Assembly (NCBI RefSeq): GCF_029395495.1
Contig: NZ_CP113918.1
Location: 682,001-746,000 of the forward strand
Length of the DNA stretch: 64,000 nucleotides
Source: Bifidobacterium sp. ESL0769
Lineage (GTDB): Bacteria; Actinomycetota; Actinomycetes; Actinomycetales; Bifidobacteriaceae
Reading direction: 5' to 3'
Shown piece after piece: positions 8,120-17,243 of this stretch. Position 1 is the first letter of the stretch. Every line of letters begins with the position of its first letter. Below the pieces are notes generated by a model that did not search any database, was not told the DNA's origin, and saw nothing but the letters and a program-made list of their open reading frames with translations. A program made the position numbers and the translations under genes.

Positions 8120-9301
8120 ATGAAGAGAATCGTAGTTCTTGGCGCGGGTTACGCCGGTATGCGTACGGTTAAAAAATTGACCGGTATGAATGTCGACGCC
8201 CAAATCGTACTCATCAACAAGAATCCGTACCATTACCAGACCACCGAGCTGCACGAGGTGGCCGCCGGAACGAAAGAACCGGCAGATATTACCTTTGACA
8301 TCGCCAATACGTTTGCCAAAAAGAAAAACGTTCAAGTACTCATCGACGAGGTCATCCGCGTCGATCAGAACGCCAAGAGCATCGTGCTGAAGAACAATGC
8401 CCCGATTCGATACGATTATCTGGTCAACGCGTTGGGCTTCGAATCCGAGACCTTCGGCATTCCCGGCGCCAGTGAGAACGGCTGGCCGTTGATCGATATC
8501 GATACCGCGATGGCGGCACGTGCCCATCTTGAAAACACGCTCAAGCGTTATAAGAGGAGTCGCGATCCCAACGACCTGCGCATTATCGTGTGCGGCGCCG
8601 GCTTCACCAGCATCGAATACCTGGGCGAAATCGTCTATCGTATGCCCAAGCTCGCCAAGAAGTATGGTTTCCCTCGCAATCAGGTCAAGATCGACTGCAT
8701 TGAGGCCGGACCCAAGATTCTCGGCATGTTCAACCAGAATCTTGCCCAGTGGGCAGTCCGGTATCTCGAAAAGAGGGGAGTAACCTTCCACGTCTCCACT
8801 CCGATCACCGAGGTCAGGCCGAACTCCGTGATGAGCAATGACCAGGAATTCCCGGCCAACACCATCATTTGGACCACCGGCGTGCACGGCAGCCACGTCA
8901 TCGCCGACTCCGGTTACGAACAGAAGCGTAATCGTGTGGTCGTCGCCGACGACCTGCGAGTCGCCGGTCAGCCCGACCAGTTCCTCATTGGAGACGTTTC
9001 CGGCGTGCCGAATCCGGAGAATGGTCGTCTTTATCCGACTACTGCTCAAATTTCCATTGCCCAGGCCGATTGCGTTGCGGAAAACCTTGTCGCACTGATG
9101 AACGGGCAACCCACCAAGAAGTTCGTCTTCAAAGCGCTCGGCACTGTTTGCTCGCTGGGGCCGAAAGCCGGAATTGCATCGATTGACATGTTTGGCCACT
9201 GGAGTCTGAAGGGATGGATTGCCAGCGTCGCCAAAAAGTTCATCGCAGACCGTGCGGTGTTGGAATTGGGCAACATTCGTACTATGCTGGAAAGCGATTA
9301 A
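8120..9301 (+). CDS. ndh: Type II NADH dehydrogenase-like FAD oxidoreductase (copy 2)
   Basis: A 393-residue paralogue of the gene at 6588. Colinear motifs are VVLGAGYAGMRTVK, ALGFESETFGIPGA, IVCGAGFTSIEYLGE and IGDVSGVPNPENGRLYPTTAQ. The two proteins are very similar throughout, consistent with tandem duplication. I chose ATG 8120 (MKRIVVLG aligns with the start of copy 1); AAGGA lies 12 bases upstream. A GTG at 8111 is an alternative that adds three residues. Only 46 bp separate it from cydA, so this copy is likely the one co-transcribed with the cytochrome bd genes. Predicted reaction: NADH + quinone to NAD+ + quinol at the inner face of the membrane. Confidence 0.82.
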   Translation: MKRIVVLGAGYAGMRTVKKLTGMNVDAQIVLINKNPYHYQTTELHEVAAGTKEPADITFDIANTFAKKKNVQVLIDEVIRVDQNAKSIVLKNNAPIRYDYLVNALGFESETFGIPGASENGWPLIDIDTAMAARAHLENTLKRYKRSRDPNDLRIIVCGAGFTSIEYLGEIVYRMPKLAKKYGFPRNQVKIDCIEAGPKILGMFNQNLAQWAVRYLEKRGVTFHVSTPITEVRPNSVMSNDQEFPANTIIWTTGVHGSHVIADSGYEQKRNRVVVADDLRVAGQPDQFLIGDVSGVPNPENGRLYPTTAQISIAQADCVAENLVALMNGQPTKKFVFKALGTVCSLGPKAGIASIDMFGHWSLKGWIASVAKKFIADRAVLELGNIRTMLESD

Positions 9302-9347
9302 TTCTACGCCTTTATAAGTAAGGAATAGTTGGGAAGAAAGGATTAAC

Positions 9348-10814
9348 ATGACTGTTCTAGGGCTATCGCGATTCCAGTTCGCGATGACGACGGTCTTCCA
9401 CTTCTTCTTCGTACCGTTAACCATTGGCTTGGCCTTCACCGTAGCCGTTATGGAAACGTTATACGTAGTGAAGAGGAAATATATTTATAAGCGCATGGCG
9501 ATGTTTTGGGGGAAGATTTTCCTCCTCGGCTTCGCTGTGGGCGTAGTGACCGGCATCATTCAGGAATTCCAGTTTGGTATGAACTGGTCGAACTACTCGC
9601 GTTTTATGGGAGACATCTTCGGAGCGCCGCTGGCTATTGAGGCCCTGCTGGCGTTCTTCATGGAGTCCACCTTCATCGGTGTCTGGATGTTCACTTGGAA
9701 GCGCTTCAAGCCGGGTCTGCACGTCGTCTTCATCTGGCTGACCTGGTTCGGCTCCACGTGCTCCGCCATTTGGATTCTTGCGGCGAATAGCTTCATGCAG
9801 AACCCTGTTGGCTTTGGCATCAACAAGAAGACTGGTCATGCCGAAATGACGAATTTCGCAGCGGTTATCGGCAATCCACAGCTTTGGCGTGAATTCCCGC
9901 ACGTCGCCACCGGCGCATTGATGCTTGGCGGCATGGTCGTTGTGGGCATGAGCGCTTTCGGCTTCATGCACAAGAATGCCGACAGGGCTTTCTTCACCCG
10001 TTCGATTCGCGTCGGCGCCATCATTGCGCTGATCGGCTCCATTCTCGTCATCATCACCGGCGATCTGCAGACCCTCGAGATCATCAAGGATCAGCCGATG
10101 AAGTTCGCTGCTACCGAAGGTATTTATGAGGACCTCAAGAGCCCGGCACCGTGGATGGTCGTCGGTCTCATCAATGAAGGTGCCCACAAGTCCGCCGGTA
10201 TCGAGATTCCTGGCATGCTCTCCCTGCTTGCGTTCCACAAGCTTTATGGCGGAACCATCCAAGGCATGAACACCCTGAACGAGCAGTTCAAGGGTGAAGG
10301 TGGCAAGATCATCAAGAACGGCATCGCTCATCCTGAGATTTCCGATTACTACGTGCCCACCAACGTGCTGTTCTGGAGCTTCCGCTTCATGGCCGCCGTC
10401 GGTTTCGCTGTGCTGATTCTTGCAATCTGCACGCTGTGGTTCACCCGCAAGTCCAAGAACACCCTGGCGGATAGCCGCTGGAAGCTCTGGATTCTGGGTA
10501 TCTGCACCTATCTGCCGTTCATCGGCACCACTGGTGGCTGGCTCATCACTGAGCTCGGTCGTTATCCGTGGATTGTCTATGGCCTGCAGACCATCGCCGA
10601 TGCCGTCTCGCCGACGGCAACCGTGCCAAGCCTGCTGTTCACCAATATTGTGTACTTCCTGCTCTTCTGCCTCATGGGCGGCGTGATGATCTTCTACTCC
10701 CGTCGTGTGCTTTGGCAAGGTCCGGAACCGGAAACGGGAGATACTATGCAAAAGGCTACTGCGGATGCGCATGTTGGCGCCCATGCAGCCAATAGAAAGG
10801 TGGCGTTGGCATGA
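9348..10814 (+). CDS. cydA: Cytochrome bd ubiquinol/menaquinol oxidase subunit I
   Basis: A 488-residue polytopic protein with the CydA pattern. The N-terminal LSRFQFAMTTVFHFFFVPL carries the conserved haem-ligand His region. GMNWSNYSRFMGDIFGAPLA and FFMESTFIGVWMF follow. Later come HVATGALMLGG and the ELGRYPWIVYG (GRxPW) motif near residue 402. It binds the haems and the quinol-oxidising Q-loop; the loop is of the short type. A clear AAAGGA precedes the ATG. It is translationally coupled to cydB (ATGA overlap) and follows an NADH dehydrogenase gene. Reaction: quinol oxidation coupled to O2 reduction to water. Membrane-bound. Confidence 0.95.
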   Translation: MTVLGLSRFQFAMTTVFHFFFVPLTIGLAFTVAVMETLYVVKRKYIYKRMAMFWGKIFLLGFAVGVVTGIIQEFQFGMNWSNYSRFMGDIFGAPLAIEALLAFFMESTFIGVWMFTWKRFKPGLHVVFIWLTWFGSTCSAIWILAANSFMQNPVGFGINKKTGHAEMTNFAAVIGNPQLWREFPHVATGALMLGGMVVVGMSAFGFMHKNADRAFFTRSIRVGAIIALIGSILVIITGDLQTLEIIKDQPMKFAATEGIYEDLKSPAPWMVVGLINEGAHKSAGIEIPGMLSLLAFHKLYGGTIQGMNTLNEQFKGEGGKIIKNGIAHPEISDYYVPTNVLFWSFRFMAAVGFAVLILAICTLWFTRKSKNTLADSRWKLWILGICTYLPFIGTTGGWLITELGRYPWIVYGLQTIADAVSPTATVPSLLFTNIVYFLLFCLMGGVMIFYSRRVLWQGPEPETGDTMQKATADAHVGAHAANRKVALA

Positions 10815-11881
10815 CCACGTTTCTCGCTAAGCCATTGATTGATGGCAACAATTTCTTGCAATTGTTGTGGTTCTTTGTGATTGCATTGGTATTCGCCATC
10901 TTCCTCTTCCTTGACGGCATCGATTTTGGTGTCGGCATGGCAACCCGAGTGCTCGCCCACAACGGCGACGAACGTGCGCTCTACATGCGTGCGGTCGGCC
11001 CCCATTGGGACGGCAACGAGGTCTGGCTCATCACCGGCGGCGGCGCGATGTTCGCGTCCTTCCCGCTGTGGTATGCAAGCCTCTTCTCCGGCTACTACCT
11101 ACTGCTCTTCATCGTGCTTGTCGGCCTCATTCTGCGTGGCGTCTCCTTTGAGTTCGCCGCACACTCGGTCACCGATCGTGAACGCAGCGTCTGGCAGTGG
11201 GCCAACTTCGCCGGCAGTGTCATCGCGCCGTTCGGTCTGGGCATGATGCTCACCAGCGTCATCCAGGGCGTCCCGATGGATGCTCAGGGCAACGTTCACG
11301 CCGGTTTCTTCGACGTGGTCAACCTGCTTTCCATCGTCGGCGGCGTGGCTGTAGTGTTCTTCAGCTTCCTGCACGGCCTGCACTTCCTGAGCCTCAAGCT
11401 CGACGCGAAGACGTCCGAGAGGATGCTCAACACCTCCAAGAAGGTCTACTGGATTGCTTACCCGGCTCTGGTGATCTTCGTCATCCTGGCGTTCATCTTC
11501 ACCGATTTCTATCAGCGTCGCACCAAGTCGACACTGCTGATCACCGTGGTCATTCTGGCTGCGACGATTTGCGGACATATTGCCGCGTACAAGAAGCGTG
11601 GCGGTTTCGCCTTCATTTCTTCGGGCGTCACCCTTGTCGGCATCATCGCCTTCATCTTCAACGGGCTTTTCCCGAACGTGATGATCGCGACCGATCCGTC
11701 CAAGAGCCTCGCTGTGTCTGTGGCTTCGTCTTCGCAGTACACGCTGGAAATCATGACCATCGTGCTTTGCTGCTTGCTGCCGATTGTCTTGATCTACTTC
11801 ATCTGGTCCTATTTCATCATGAGGAAGCGTCTGCTCACGGACAATTCGCCGGCGGCCATCAAGGCGGCTTTGGCGCAATAA
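10811..11881 (+). CDS. cydB: Cytochrome bd oxidase subunit II
   Basis: A 356-residue integral membrane protein with about nine transmembrane segments. The family motif VGPHWDGNEVWLITGGGAMF is near residue 60. FPLWYASLFSGYYLLLF and LRGVSFEFA follow. It forms the heterodimer with CydA. The start overlaps the cydA stop by four bases. A long hairpin terminator lies downstream, before the assembly ABC transporter genes. Confidence 0.95.
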   Translation: MTTFLAKPLIDGNNFLQLLWFFVIALVFAIFLFLDGIDFGVGMATRVLAHNGDERALYMRAVGPHWDGNEVWLITGGGAMFASFPLWYASLFSGYYLLLFIVLVGLILRGVSFEFAAHSVTDRERSVWQWANFAGSVIAPFGLGMMLTSVIQGVPMDAQGNVHAGFFDVVNLLSIVGGVAVVFFSFLHGLHFLSLKLDAKTSERMLNTSKKVYWIAYPALVIFVILAFIFTDFYQRRTKSTLLITVVILAATICGHIAAYKKRGGFAFISSGVTLVGIIAFIFNGLFPNVMIATDPSKSLAVSVASSSQYTLEIMTIVLCCLLPIVLIYFIWSYFIMRKRLLTDNSPAAIKAALAQ

Positions 11882-11924
11882 CGAACGAAAGTTCGTCTTT
11901 GATGATTGAACAATGAAATCAAGG

Positions 11925-11995
11925 CCCGATGCCCTTTCCGTGCACCAGTGAATGTGCAATAATATTCACTGGTGCGGCGGAAAGCATCGGGTTTT
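11925..11995 (+). terminator. Long hairpin terminator after cydB
   Basis: CCCGATGC at 11925 and the following bases pair with the complementary arm ending GCATCGGG at 11991. The loop is small (GTGCAATAAT) and TTTTCTTTG follows. It separates cydAB from cydDC, so the transporter genes are either read through partially or have their own promoter. Confidence 0.75.
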
Positions 11996-12049
11996 CTTTG
12001 TCTAAAAAATTATCCGTTTTAAAGTATCTGTTAATAGTTGGGACTGGCC

Positions 12050-14026
12050 GTGATCGATAAAAGTCTATTCAGGTTCGACGGGGTGCGGCAACGCATGGGG
12101 CTTCTCGCCTTGCTTTCGCTGCTTCAGGCGTTGTGTATCGTCGGGCAGGCCCACGGTTTGGCTCGAGGGCTGGTGGAGATCTGGAAGCTGCACGCCGTCT
12201 CGACGCTTGTAGGCCCGGCCATCGAATTCCTCGCTTTTTACGCGCTGCGTCACTTCTGTGATGTGGCCAAGCAGAGAATCTCGAGCAAATACGGCAAATA
12301 CGTGGCCGGCCAGATTCGCCCGCAACTGCAGGAAAAAATCTTCCGCCTGGGCCCGCAGGCGCTGGCTTCGCGCGGCACCGGTTCGACGGTGACGATGCTG
12401 ATTGACGGACTTGATCAGGTCAAAAGCTATATCGAAATCCTTCTGCCGAAAATGACCGACATGATGATCATTTCGCTGGTCATTCTCGTGGGTGTATGGT
12501 GGCAAGACTGGGTCAGCGGGCTGATTCTTCTGTTGATGTACCCGCTCATCATCTTCTTTATGGTCATTCTCGGTCTCGCCGCCCGTGACCGTTCCAACAA
12601 GCAATACGCCCAGTTCAACATTCTCAATACCAAATTTGTCGACAGCATTCTGGGCCTGCCGACCTTGAAGATGCTCGGTGTTGACAAGGAATACGAAGGC
12701 GAGATCTACAGCGTCAGCGAACGCTTTCGCAAACGCACCATCGACGTACTCAAGGTCGCTATGACCTCCACTTTCGCGTTGGATTGGTTCACGACGCTGG
12801 GTATCGCCATTATGGCGGTATTTTTGGGCTTGCGGCTGGTCAATGGAACTATGCCGCTTTTCCCGGCCATGTTCGCGCTGATCATGGCCCCCGATTACTT
12901 CCTGCCGGTGCGTCAGTTCGGCGATAACTATCACGCCACCCTCGACGGCAAGAACGCCTTGCACGACATCATGAGCTTCATCGACAGCCCTGAGACTCCT
13001 CAGGATACCGAAACCAAGTGGGAGGGCTGGAAGGCCGACAGCGAGCTCAAGCTCGAGGGCATCGACTTCGCCTATCCGGTCGGTAGCAAACCAGCAGGCG
13101 ATGACACGCAATCCGTGGCCAGTCATAGCGTTGCTATGAACGCGGTGGAGCAGCAGCGTGAGAACGAGGACGATAAAAAGTCTGATGATTCCTCAGAATC
13201 CAAAGATGATTCTAAGACGGATTCCAAATCCAGGCGTCACCGCGGACGTGGCAAAAAGGATGCCAAACCGATTGAGGCTGATGCCGATGGCAAAGCCGTC
13301 GCGGCCCAAGCATTGACGCAACCCGACGCCTTACATCATGTTTCGATGGATTTCAAAGGCTATGGCAAAATCGCCGTCATCGGCAAATCTGGTGCCGGCA
13401 AATCGACATTGGTCAACCTGCTCGCCGGATTCAACACCCCGCACGCTGGTTCCATCGAACTCGACGGAAACAGACTCGAGAATTTCAACGTTGCCGCGTG
13501 GCAGCGCCATATCAGCTATATTCCGCAGACGCCGTACATTTTCAGCGGATCAATCGCCGACAACATCCGCTTCTATGTGAGTGACGCCAGCAATGACGAC
13601 GTCAACGCGGCCGCCCATGAAGCCGGACTAGACGAATGGTTAGGGGAACTGACTGACGGACTCGACACTCTGATCGGTGAGGGCAACCGCGGCATCAGTG
13701 GCGGACAGGCGCAGCGCATCGCGCTTGCCCGAGTCCTGCTCGACAAGTCCCGCGAAGTGCTGCTTTTTGACGAGCCAACCGCACACCTCGATATCGAAAC
13801 CGAATACGACCTTAAAAAGACGTTGCTGCCGATCATGGAGAATCATCTGGTCATCCTTGCCACGCACCGTCTGCATTGGCTGGCGAACGTCGACCAAGTG
13901 CTGGTACTCGACGAAGGTCAGGTGGTCGAATCCGGAACGCCCAAGGAACTGATTGGGGCAGGCGGCCCGTTGGACCACCTCATCGGTGAGATGGGAGGAA
14001 ACCAGATTGACCAATATCTCAACTGA
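12050..14026 (+). CDS. cydD: ABC exporter CydD of the cytochrome bd assembly system
   Basis: A half-size ABC exporter of about 658 residues. An N-terminal membrane domain with six helices is followed by an ATPase domain: Walker A GKSGAGKST near residue 444, signature ISGGQAQR, Walker B VLLFDEPTAHLD and the switch His in LATHR. With CydC it exports a thiol (cysteine/glutathione in known systems) and is needed for bd oxidase assembly. I use GTG 12050 because MIDKSLFRFDGVRQRM aligns with the usual CydD N-terminus; a TTG at 12038 is an alternative. Unusual feature: about 80 residues of polar, charged sequence (Asp, Glu, Lys, Ser rich) are inserted between the first strand of the ATPase domain and Walker A (about residues 345-425). 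The end overlaps cydC by 20 bases. Confidence 0.88.
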   Translation: MIDKSLFRFDGVRQRMGLLALLSLLQALCIVGQAHGLARGLVEIWKLHAVSTLVGPAIEFLAFYALRHFCDVAKQRISSKYGKYVAGQIRPQLQEKIFRLGPQALASRGTGSTVTMLIDGLDQVKSYIEILLPKMTDMMIISLVILVGVWWQDWVSGLILLLMYPLIIFFMVILGLAARDRSNKQYAQFNILNTKFVDSILGLPTLKMLGVDKEYEGEIYSVSERFRKRTIDVLKVAMTSTFALDWFTTLGIAIMAVFLGLRLVNGTMPLFPAMFALIMAPDYFLPVRQFGDNYHATLDGKNALHDIMSFIDSPETPQDTETKWEGWKADSELKLEGIDFAYPVGSKPAGDDTQSVASHSVAMNAVEQQRENEDDKKSDDSSESKDDSKTDSKSRRHRGRGKKDAKPIEADADGKAVAAQALTQPDALHHVSMDFKGYGKIAVIGKSGAGKSTLVNLLAGFNTPHAGSIELDGNRLENFNVAAWQRHISYIPQTPYIFSGSIADNIRFYVSDASNDDVNAAAHEAGLDEWLGELTDGLDTLIGEGNRGISGGQAQRIALARVLLDKSREVLLFDEPTAHLDIETEYDLKKTLLPIMENHLVILATHRLHWLANVDQVLVLDEGQVVESGTPKELIGAGGPLDHLIGEMGGNQIDQYLN

Positions 14027-15998
14027 ATCATCAAGCAATCTGAACGTGAACCCATCCAAGGCAACTATGAACCCAGCGAATATCAATAACGGCGGCAACG
14101 CAGCGATTTCGACCGGCGCGAAAACTGCGAACGGTCGTAATGAGAATAGCAAGGCAAACGGCGGCAAGAGTGAAACCGTCGTCGTAACGCCTTCGGTATC
14201 GTCCTCATCGTCAACGCAGAGCAAGACGAAACTGCGCGATTATCTCAAAATCTGGAACAATGACCACTGGTTCTGGCCGTATCTGAAGGAAAACAAGCGT
14301 ACGCTTGCCCTGATTTTCTTCCTTGGGTCCATGACTTTCGTGTGCGCCGCGGCCTTGATGTTTACCGCCGGTTACCTTATCAATCGTTCCGCGCGCATGC
14401 CTTATAACATCCTTATGGTCTACGTGCCCATCGTGCTCACGCGCGCTTTCGGCATCGGCCGGCCCGTCTTTAAATACGTCGAACAGCTTAAAAGCCACGA
14501 TTGGGTGCTCCACGTCATCTCCAAGTTGCGTGTGCAGCTTTACCGCACCCTTTCCAAGGACGCAGCATTTTTGAACGAGCATGAGCGTACGGGCAGTGTG
14601 CTGAGCCTTTTGGCAGACGATCTCGACCACCTCGAGAACTTCTACCTGCGCACCATTTTCCCCACTGTGGTGGCCTATATCCTCTGGATTATCGTCACTA
14701 TCGCCATGGGCATCTTCTCATGGGTCTCCTCGCTCCTGCTCTTCCTGATGCTCGCGCTGGTGCTGATCCTTATCCCGCTGGTCTCGCTGAGCTTCTCTAC
14801 CGGCCATTTCGCGCTCGAAAAGCAGCAGCAGGCGCAGGAATACACCAAGGTCACCGAAAGCTACCTTGGCTTAAGCGACTGGGTCATCACCCACAAAGAC
14901 AAGGACTTCATTGCCATCGGGGCCGACGAATACCGGCGCATCCAGGAGAGCAAGGACCAGCAGAAGACCTTTGAACGTTGGCGCAACTTTGCCATCCAGC
15001 TCGTTTTCGGCGTCATCGCCATCGGTTTGATGGTCGGTGCCGGATTGACGATGACGGGTTCCAAGTCCATCGCCGACTGGTCCGCCTCCATCGTGCTCGC
15101 CGTTTTCCCGCTGGTTGACTGCTTCATCAACGTGGCTCAGGCGGCTGCGGAAGTGCCGCTATACAGTGATTCGCTCGAACACCTGAACGACCTGACCAAC
15201 CGCGTCGAATCTCGCCAGCACGAGCCGGTCAAACAGCAAAAGCTCAATGACCCCATTGAATCCATCGATTTTGACCATGTCACTTTCGCCTACGGCCCGG
15301 GCCAGCCGACACTGCTCGACGATTTCACCTTGCATATCAAGGCGGGAGAGAAGGTCGCTCTGCTTGGCCCCAGCGGCGAAGGCAAGACCACGATCCTTCA
15401 GCTGCTGCTCGGTGATTTGACCCCCCAAGCCGGCTCCATTACCATCAATGGCATCCCCGTAGCAGCCTTGCAGGATGAGCGTGCCCGTATTTTCGGTTAC
15501 CTGAACCAGCAGGCGTTCCTTTTCAACTCCACCATCGCTGAAAATGTGCGTCTGGGCGCTCCCGATGCCACCGACGACGACGTGTGGGCAGCACTTAAGG
15601 CTGTGCAGCTTGACGATGCCGTGCGTGCGCTTCCCGACGGCATCGACACCTCCGTTTCGGAAGCGGGGCAGCGCTTCTCCGGTGGTCAGCGTCAGCGCAT
15701 TGCCTTGGCTCGTATCGTCTTGAAGGACACCCCGGTAATCTTGCTGGATGAGCCGACAATCGGCCTCGACCCGATCACTGAACGTGAGCTGATGTCGATG
15801 ATCTTCTCCGCTGCCGGCGACCGCACGATGCTCTGGGTCACCCACCATCTGCAAGGGCTCGAGCAGTCCGACAAGGTCATCTTCCTCGACAATGGCAAAA
15901 TCGCCATGCAAGGTGCACCAACCGAGCTCTATCGCACTAATGAAAGGTTCCGTGAGCTCTACCGTCTTGACGTCGGCGAGCTGGAAACGGCGCGGTGA
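14007..15998 (+). CDS. cydC: ABC exporter CydC of the cytochrome bd assembly system
   Basis: An ABC exporter half of about 663 residues, partner of CydD. I place the start at TTG 14007 because GGGAGGA lies seven bases upstream, inside the cydD coding end; this gives a 20-base overlap. The first 75 residues are low complexity (Asn, Ser, Gly, Thr) and not part of the usual fold. The membrane domain begins near WFWPYLKENKRTLALIFF. ATPase motifs: Walker A GPSGEGKTT, signature FSGGQRQR, Walker B VILLDEPTIGLD and switch VTHHL. The gene ends before a strong bidirectional terminator. Confidence 0.88.
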   Translation: MTNISTESSSNLNVNPSKATMNPANINNGGNAAISTGAKTANGRNENSKANGGKSETVVVTPSVSSSSSTQSKTKLRDYLKIWNNDHWFWPYLKENKRTLALIFFLGSMTFVCAAALMFTAGYLINRSARMPYNILMVYVPIVLTRAFGIGRPVFKYVEQLKSHDWVLHVISKLRVQLYRTLSKDAAFLNEHERTGSVLSLLADDLDHLENFYLRTIFPTVVAYILWIIVTIAMGIFSWVSSLLLFLMLALVLILIPLVSLSFSTGHFALEKQQQAQEYTKVTESYLGLSDWVITHKDKDFIAIGADEYRRIQESKDQQKTFERWRNFAIQLVFGVIAIGLMVGAGLTMTGSKSIADWSASIVLAVFPLVDCFINVAQAAAEVPLYSDSLEHLNDLTNRVESRQHEPVKQQKLNDPIESIDFDHVTFAYGPGQPTLLDDFTLHIKAGEKVALLGPSGEGKTTILQLLLGDLTPQAGSITINGIPVAALQDERARIFGYLNQQAFLFNSTIAENVRLGAPDATDDDVWAALKAVQLDDAVRALPDGIDTSVSEAGQRFSGGQRQRIALARIVLKDTPVILLDEPTIGLDPITERELMSMIFSAAGDRTMLWVTHHLQGLEQSDKVIFLDNGKIAMQGAPTELYRTNERFRELYRLDVGELETAR

Positions 15999-16055
15999 GT
16001 GGACGTAGAAGGCACAACAAAAAGCTGGTTTCGGCAATATAACTAAACAATACAA

Positions 16056-16099
16056 AATCGGCGGATGGAAGGCTCTACATGAGCATTCATCCGCCGATT
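16056..16099. terminator. Bidirectional terminator between cydC and the polyprenyl synthase gene
   Basis: AATCGGCGGATG (16056-16067) pairs perfectly with CATCCGCCGATT (16088-16099). ATTTTGTTG follows on the plus strand and TTTGTATTGTTT on the minus strand, so it can serve both convergent genes. Confidence 0.85.
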
Positions 16100-16138
16100 A
16101 TTTTGTTGTGCCTTATTCGATGCCGATGTTTCCGAGCT

Positions 16139-17110
16139 TTAGAGCGTAGCGATGTATTTGTCGATGACGTCGACCAGAGCTTTCACGGTGCCGGCGTTGA
16201 CGGGCGGGTACTGTGAGTCGGCGATGACGTCTTTGGCGGCTTCAAGATGCTGCAGCGCCTCGTTTTTGGCGCTGTCGATGAACTGGGGATTGGCCTTGAA
16301 GTAGTCGAGCACCTTGAGCGGATCGTCGAGTTTGACGATGTCGACAAATGAGGGGTCGGCCGCAATCGCAAGAATGACCGGCAAGGTATAGATGCCGTCG
16401 CGAATGTCTTCAAGCTTCGGCTTGCCGGTGTCGTGCGCGACGTTGAAATCCTCCACATCGTCCAGAATCTGGAAAGCGATGCCCAAGTGCTCGCCGAATT
16501 TTGACCCTTGCTCAAGTGTTTTCTCATCCGGGGAGTCAGTAGTCAGCTTGATGCCGGTGATGGCAGCCAGGCGGAAAAGCGCGGCCGTTTTGCCGGTGAT
16601 GGCGCGTTCGTAGTATTCCTTGGTGGTGTCGAGGTTGTGCCGGGTAGATTCCTGCAGCAGGTCGCCGGAGACGATTTCATTGACGGTGTGCGCCTGTTCG
16701 ACGATGAATGCCGTGCTGGGTGCGATGGTCGCGATGATTTCCATATAACGCGAAAGAATGAGATCGCCCAGGTAAATCGCTGCCTTGTTGCCGCGGATGG
16801 TTTGAATGGTCGGCTGATTGCGGCGTATGGAAGCGTTGTCGAGTACATCGTCGTGTACCAAAGTGGCCAGATGCAGCATTTCGATGGCCGCCGCGCCGGT
16901 GATGACCTTGTCGTCGACGTGATGAGACTTGCCGTTTTGGACGACGTAGGAGAAAAGCAATACCAGAGAGGCACGGATCATCTTGCCGTGGTTGTCGAGC
17001 AGATGGCGGTAGTCCTCTCGGTAGGGGGTGACATGATCCTCTTCTGCGTGCATCGTTTGCACCACGCGCTTTAGATCATCGCGCAACAGGAGTTCCTGTT
17101 GATTTGGCAT
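16139..17110 (-). CDS. Long-chain polyprenyl diphosphate synthase
   Basis: A 323-residue trans-isoprenyl diphosphate synthase. Both Asp-rich motifs are intact: the first is HDDVLDNASIRR (DDxxD near residue 88) and the second is LDDVEDF (near residue 217). The fifth residue before the first motif is a small Ala, which in this family favours long-chain products. It adds isopentenyl diphosphate units to an allylic primer, giving a C30-C50 tail such as that of a quinone. It converges on cydC and shares its terminator. Position next to NDH-2 and bd oxidase genes suggests a role in quinone tail synthesis, but a general isoprenoid role is possible. Start ATG 17110. Confidence 0.85.
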   Translation of the reverse strand: MPNQQELLLRDDLKRVVQTMHAEEDHVTPYREDYRHLLDNHGKMIRASLVLLFSYVVQNGKSHHVDDKVITGAAAIEMLHLATLVHDDVLDNASIRRNQPTIQTIRGNKAAIYLGDLILSRYMEIIATIAPSTAFIVEQAHTVNEIVSGDLLQESTRHNLDTTKEYYERAITGKTAALFRLAAITGIKLTTDSPDEKTLEQGSKFGEHLGIAFQILDDVEDFNVAHDTGKPKLEDIRDGIYTLPVILAIAADPSFVDIVKLDDPLKVLDYFKANPQFIDSAKNEALQHLEAAKDVIADSQYPPVNAGTVKALVDVIDKYIATL

Positions 17111-17243
17111 GCGTACCTGACCTCTCGAAAGTCTTGAATAATCAGACGAACGTACCTAATATAGCATGATGGTCGAAATAAATGTGCTGAAACGGCAAAA
17201 GCGTTCCACTCAGCTGTGACGACTGGCTTAGATTCACGCTATG

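Noticed and set aside
8099-9439. Long minus-strand frames opposite the NADH dehydrogenase and cyd genes
   Set aside because: They are codon-bias shadows of strongly supported plus-strand genes.
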